A DNA stretch of 7,127 nt from Acidobacteriaceae bacterium (GTDB lineage Bacteria > Acidobacteriota > Terriglobia > Terriglobales > Acidobacteriaceae). This document shows, piece after piece, positions 6,793-7,127 of this stretch. The position numbers and the translations under genes are program-made. The stretch lies in NCBI GenBank assembly GCA_031296355.1, contig JARLFX010000248.1:1-7127 (forward strand), written 5' to 3'. The notes beneath the pieces were generated by a model. The model was not told the DNA's origin, did not search any database, and worked only from the letters and a program-made list of their open reading frames with translations. How positions within the stretch are numbered: position 1 is the stretch's first letter; each line of letters opens with the position of its first letter.

Positions 6793-7127
6793 AATTTTAA
6801 GGGCTGCTTCTGGCCAGCCACGTACTGCATGGATTCGCCATCGTGCATTGCATGGTGCTGATGCCCCTTAAACAGCATCGACGCCGAAAGCAGAATAAGA
6901 TTCAATCCGAACACTCCCAGATAGCCGCAGATGACCCACGCCACGTTTCTGTAGCCCAGCAACGCGAGTGTTACTACCAATACTGCGGATACTGCGGCGA
7001 TACCCGATGAGGCATAGCACCACATGGAGCGATGATGGTCCGAAGTGCCGCGCGCCACAATGAACTCCGCCACGGCAACGGAGGCAGCCTGTGCCGCAGC
7101 AATGTACAGGAACCAGTCGATGCTCAC
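6789..7127 (-). CDS. Small membrane protein with His-rich tail, 5' end at window edge
   Basis: The frame spans 112 codons from a GTG at the very edge of the window to the TGA at 6791-6789. The true start may be this GTG or may lie outside, so the gene is treated as possibly partial at its 5' end. I do not recognise the family. About three membrane helices are visible (roughly residues 4-25, 36-58 and 64-85), then a soluble tail of about 27 residues. The tail holds GHQHHAMH (His89, 91, 92, 95), and the first loop holds DHH (30-32). With three helices in sequence, that loop and the tail would be on the same side of the membrane, so a metal site is conceivable but unproven. The gene is convergent with ackA, 45 bases away, and its stop lies within the operon terminator. 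Confidence 0.7.
   Translation of the reverse strand: MSIDWFLYIAAAQAASVAVAEFIVARGTSDHHRSMWCYASSGIAAVSAVLVVTLALLGYRNVAWVICGYLGVFGLNLILLSASMLFKGHQHHAMHDGESMQYVAGQKQPLKL

Overview
The window holds a compact chromosomal region of a GC-rich bacterium. The subtype of the cytochrome bd oxidase and a tandem pair of DUF3147-like membrane genes both recall Acidobacteriota (Acidobacteriaceae/Terriglobales-like). This placement rests on remembered family resemblance and was not tested by a search. There is no mobile element, CRISPR array, tRNA or rRNA visible.

Layout. Positions 1-511 carry two small membrane-protein genes on the minus strand. They overlap by an ATGA start/stop, and the downstream one runs off the left edge. 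Positions 512-790 are a divergent intergenic region with three short perfect palindromes. One of these (738-753) closely resembles a CRP/FNR-family operator and lies just ahead of cydA. Positions 791-6743 are four tightly packed plus-strand genes: cydA, cydB, xfp and ackA. The junctions are a 17-nt gap (cydA/cydB), a 23-nt overlap (cydB/xfp) and a 7-nt gap (xfp/ackA), so they are very probably one operon. A strong hairpin with a UNCG-type tetraloop (6763-6792) ends the operon. It also contains the stop codon of a convergent minus-strand gene for a small membrane protein, which runs off the right edge.

How the genes work together. CydAB is a quinol:O2 oxidoreductase of the high-affinity bd type. 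Xfp splits xylulose-5-phosphate or fructose-6-phosphate with phosphate to give acetyl-phosphate plus glyceraldehyde-3-phosphate or erythrose-4-phosphate. AckA turns the acetyl-phosphate into acetate and ATP. The inferred theme is survival or overflow metabolism at low oxygen: ATP made by a route with little NADH production, beside a terminal oxidase that works at low O2. The physical linkage is seen directly; the joint physiological role is inference.

The most interesting points are this respiration-phosphoketolase operon, the loss in CydA of two residues important for E. coli bd-I (Lys252 and Arg391), and the candidate CRP/FNR-type operator.
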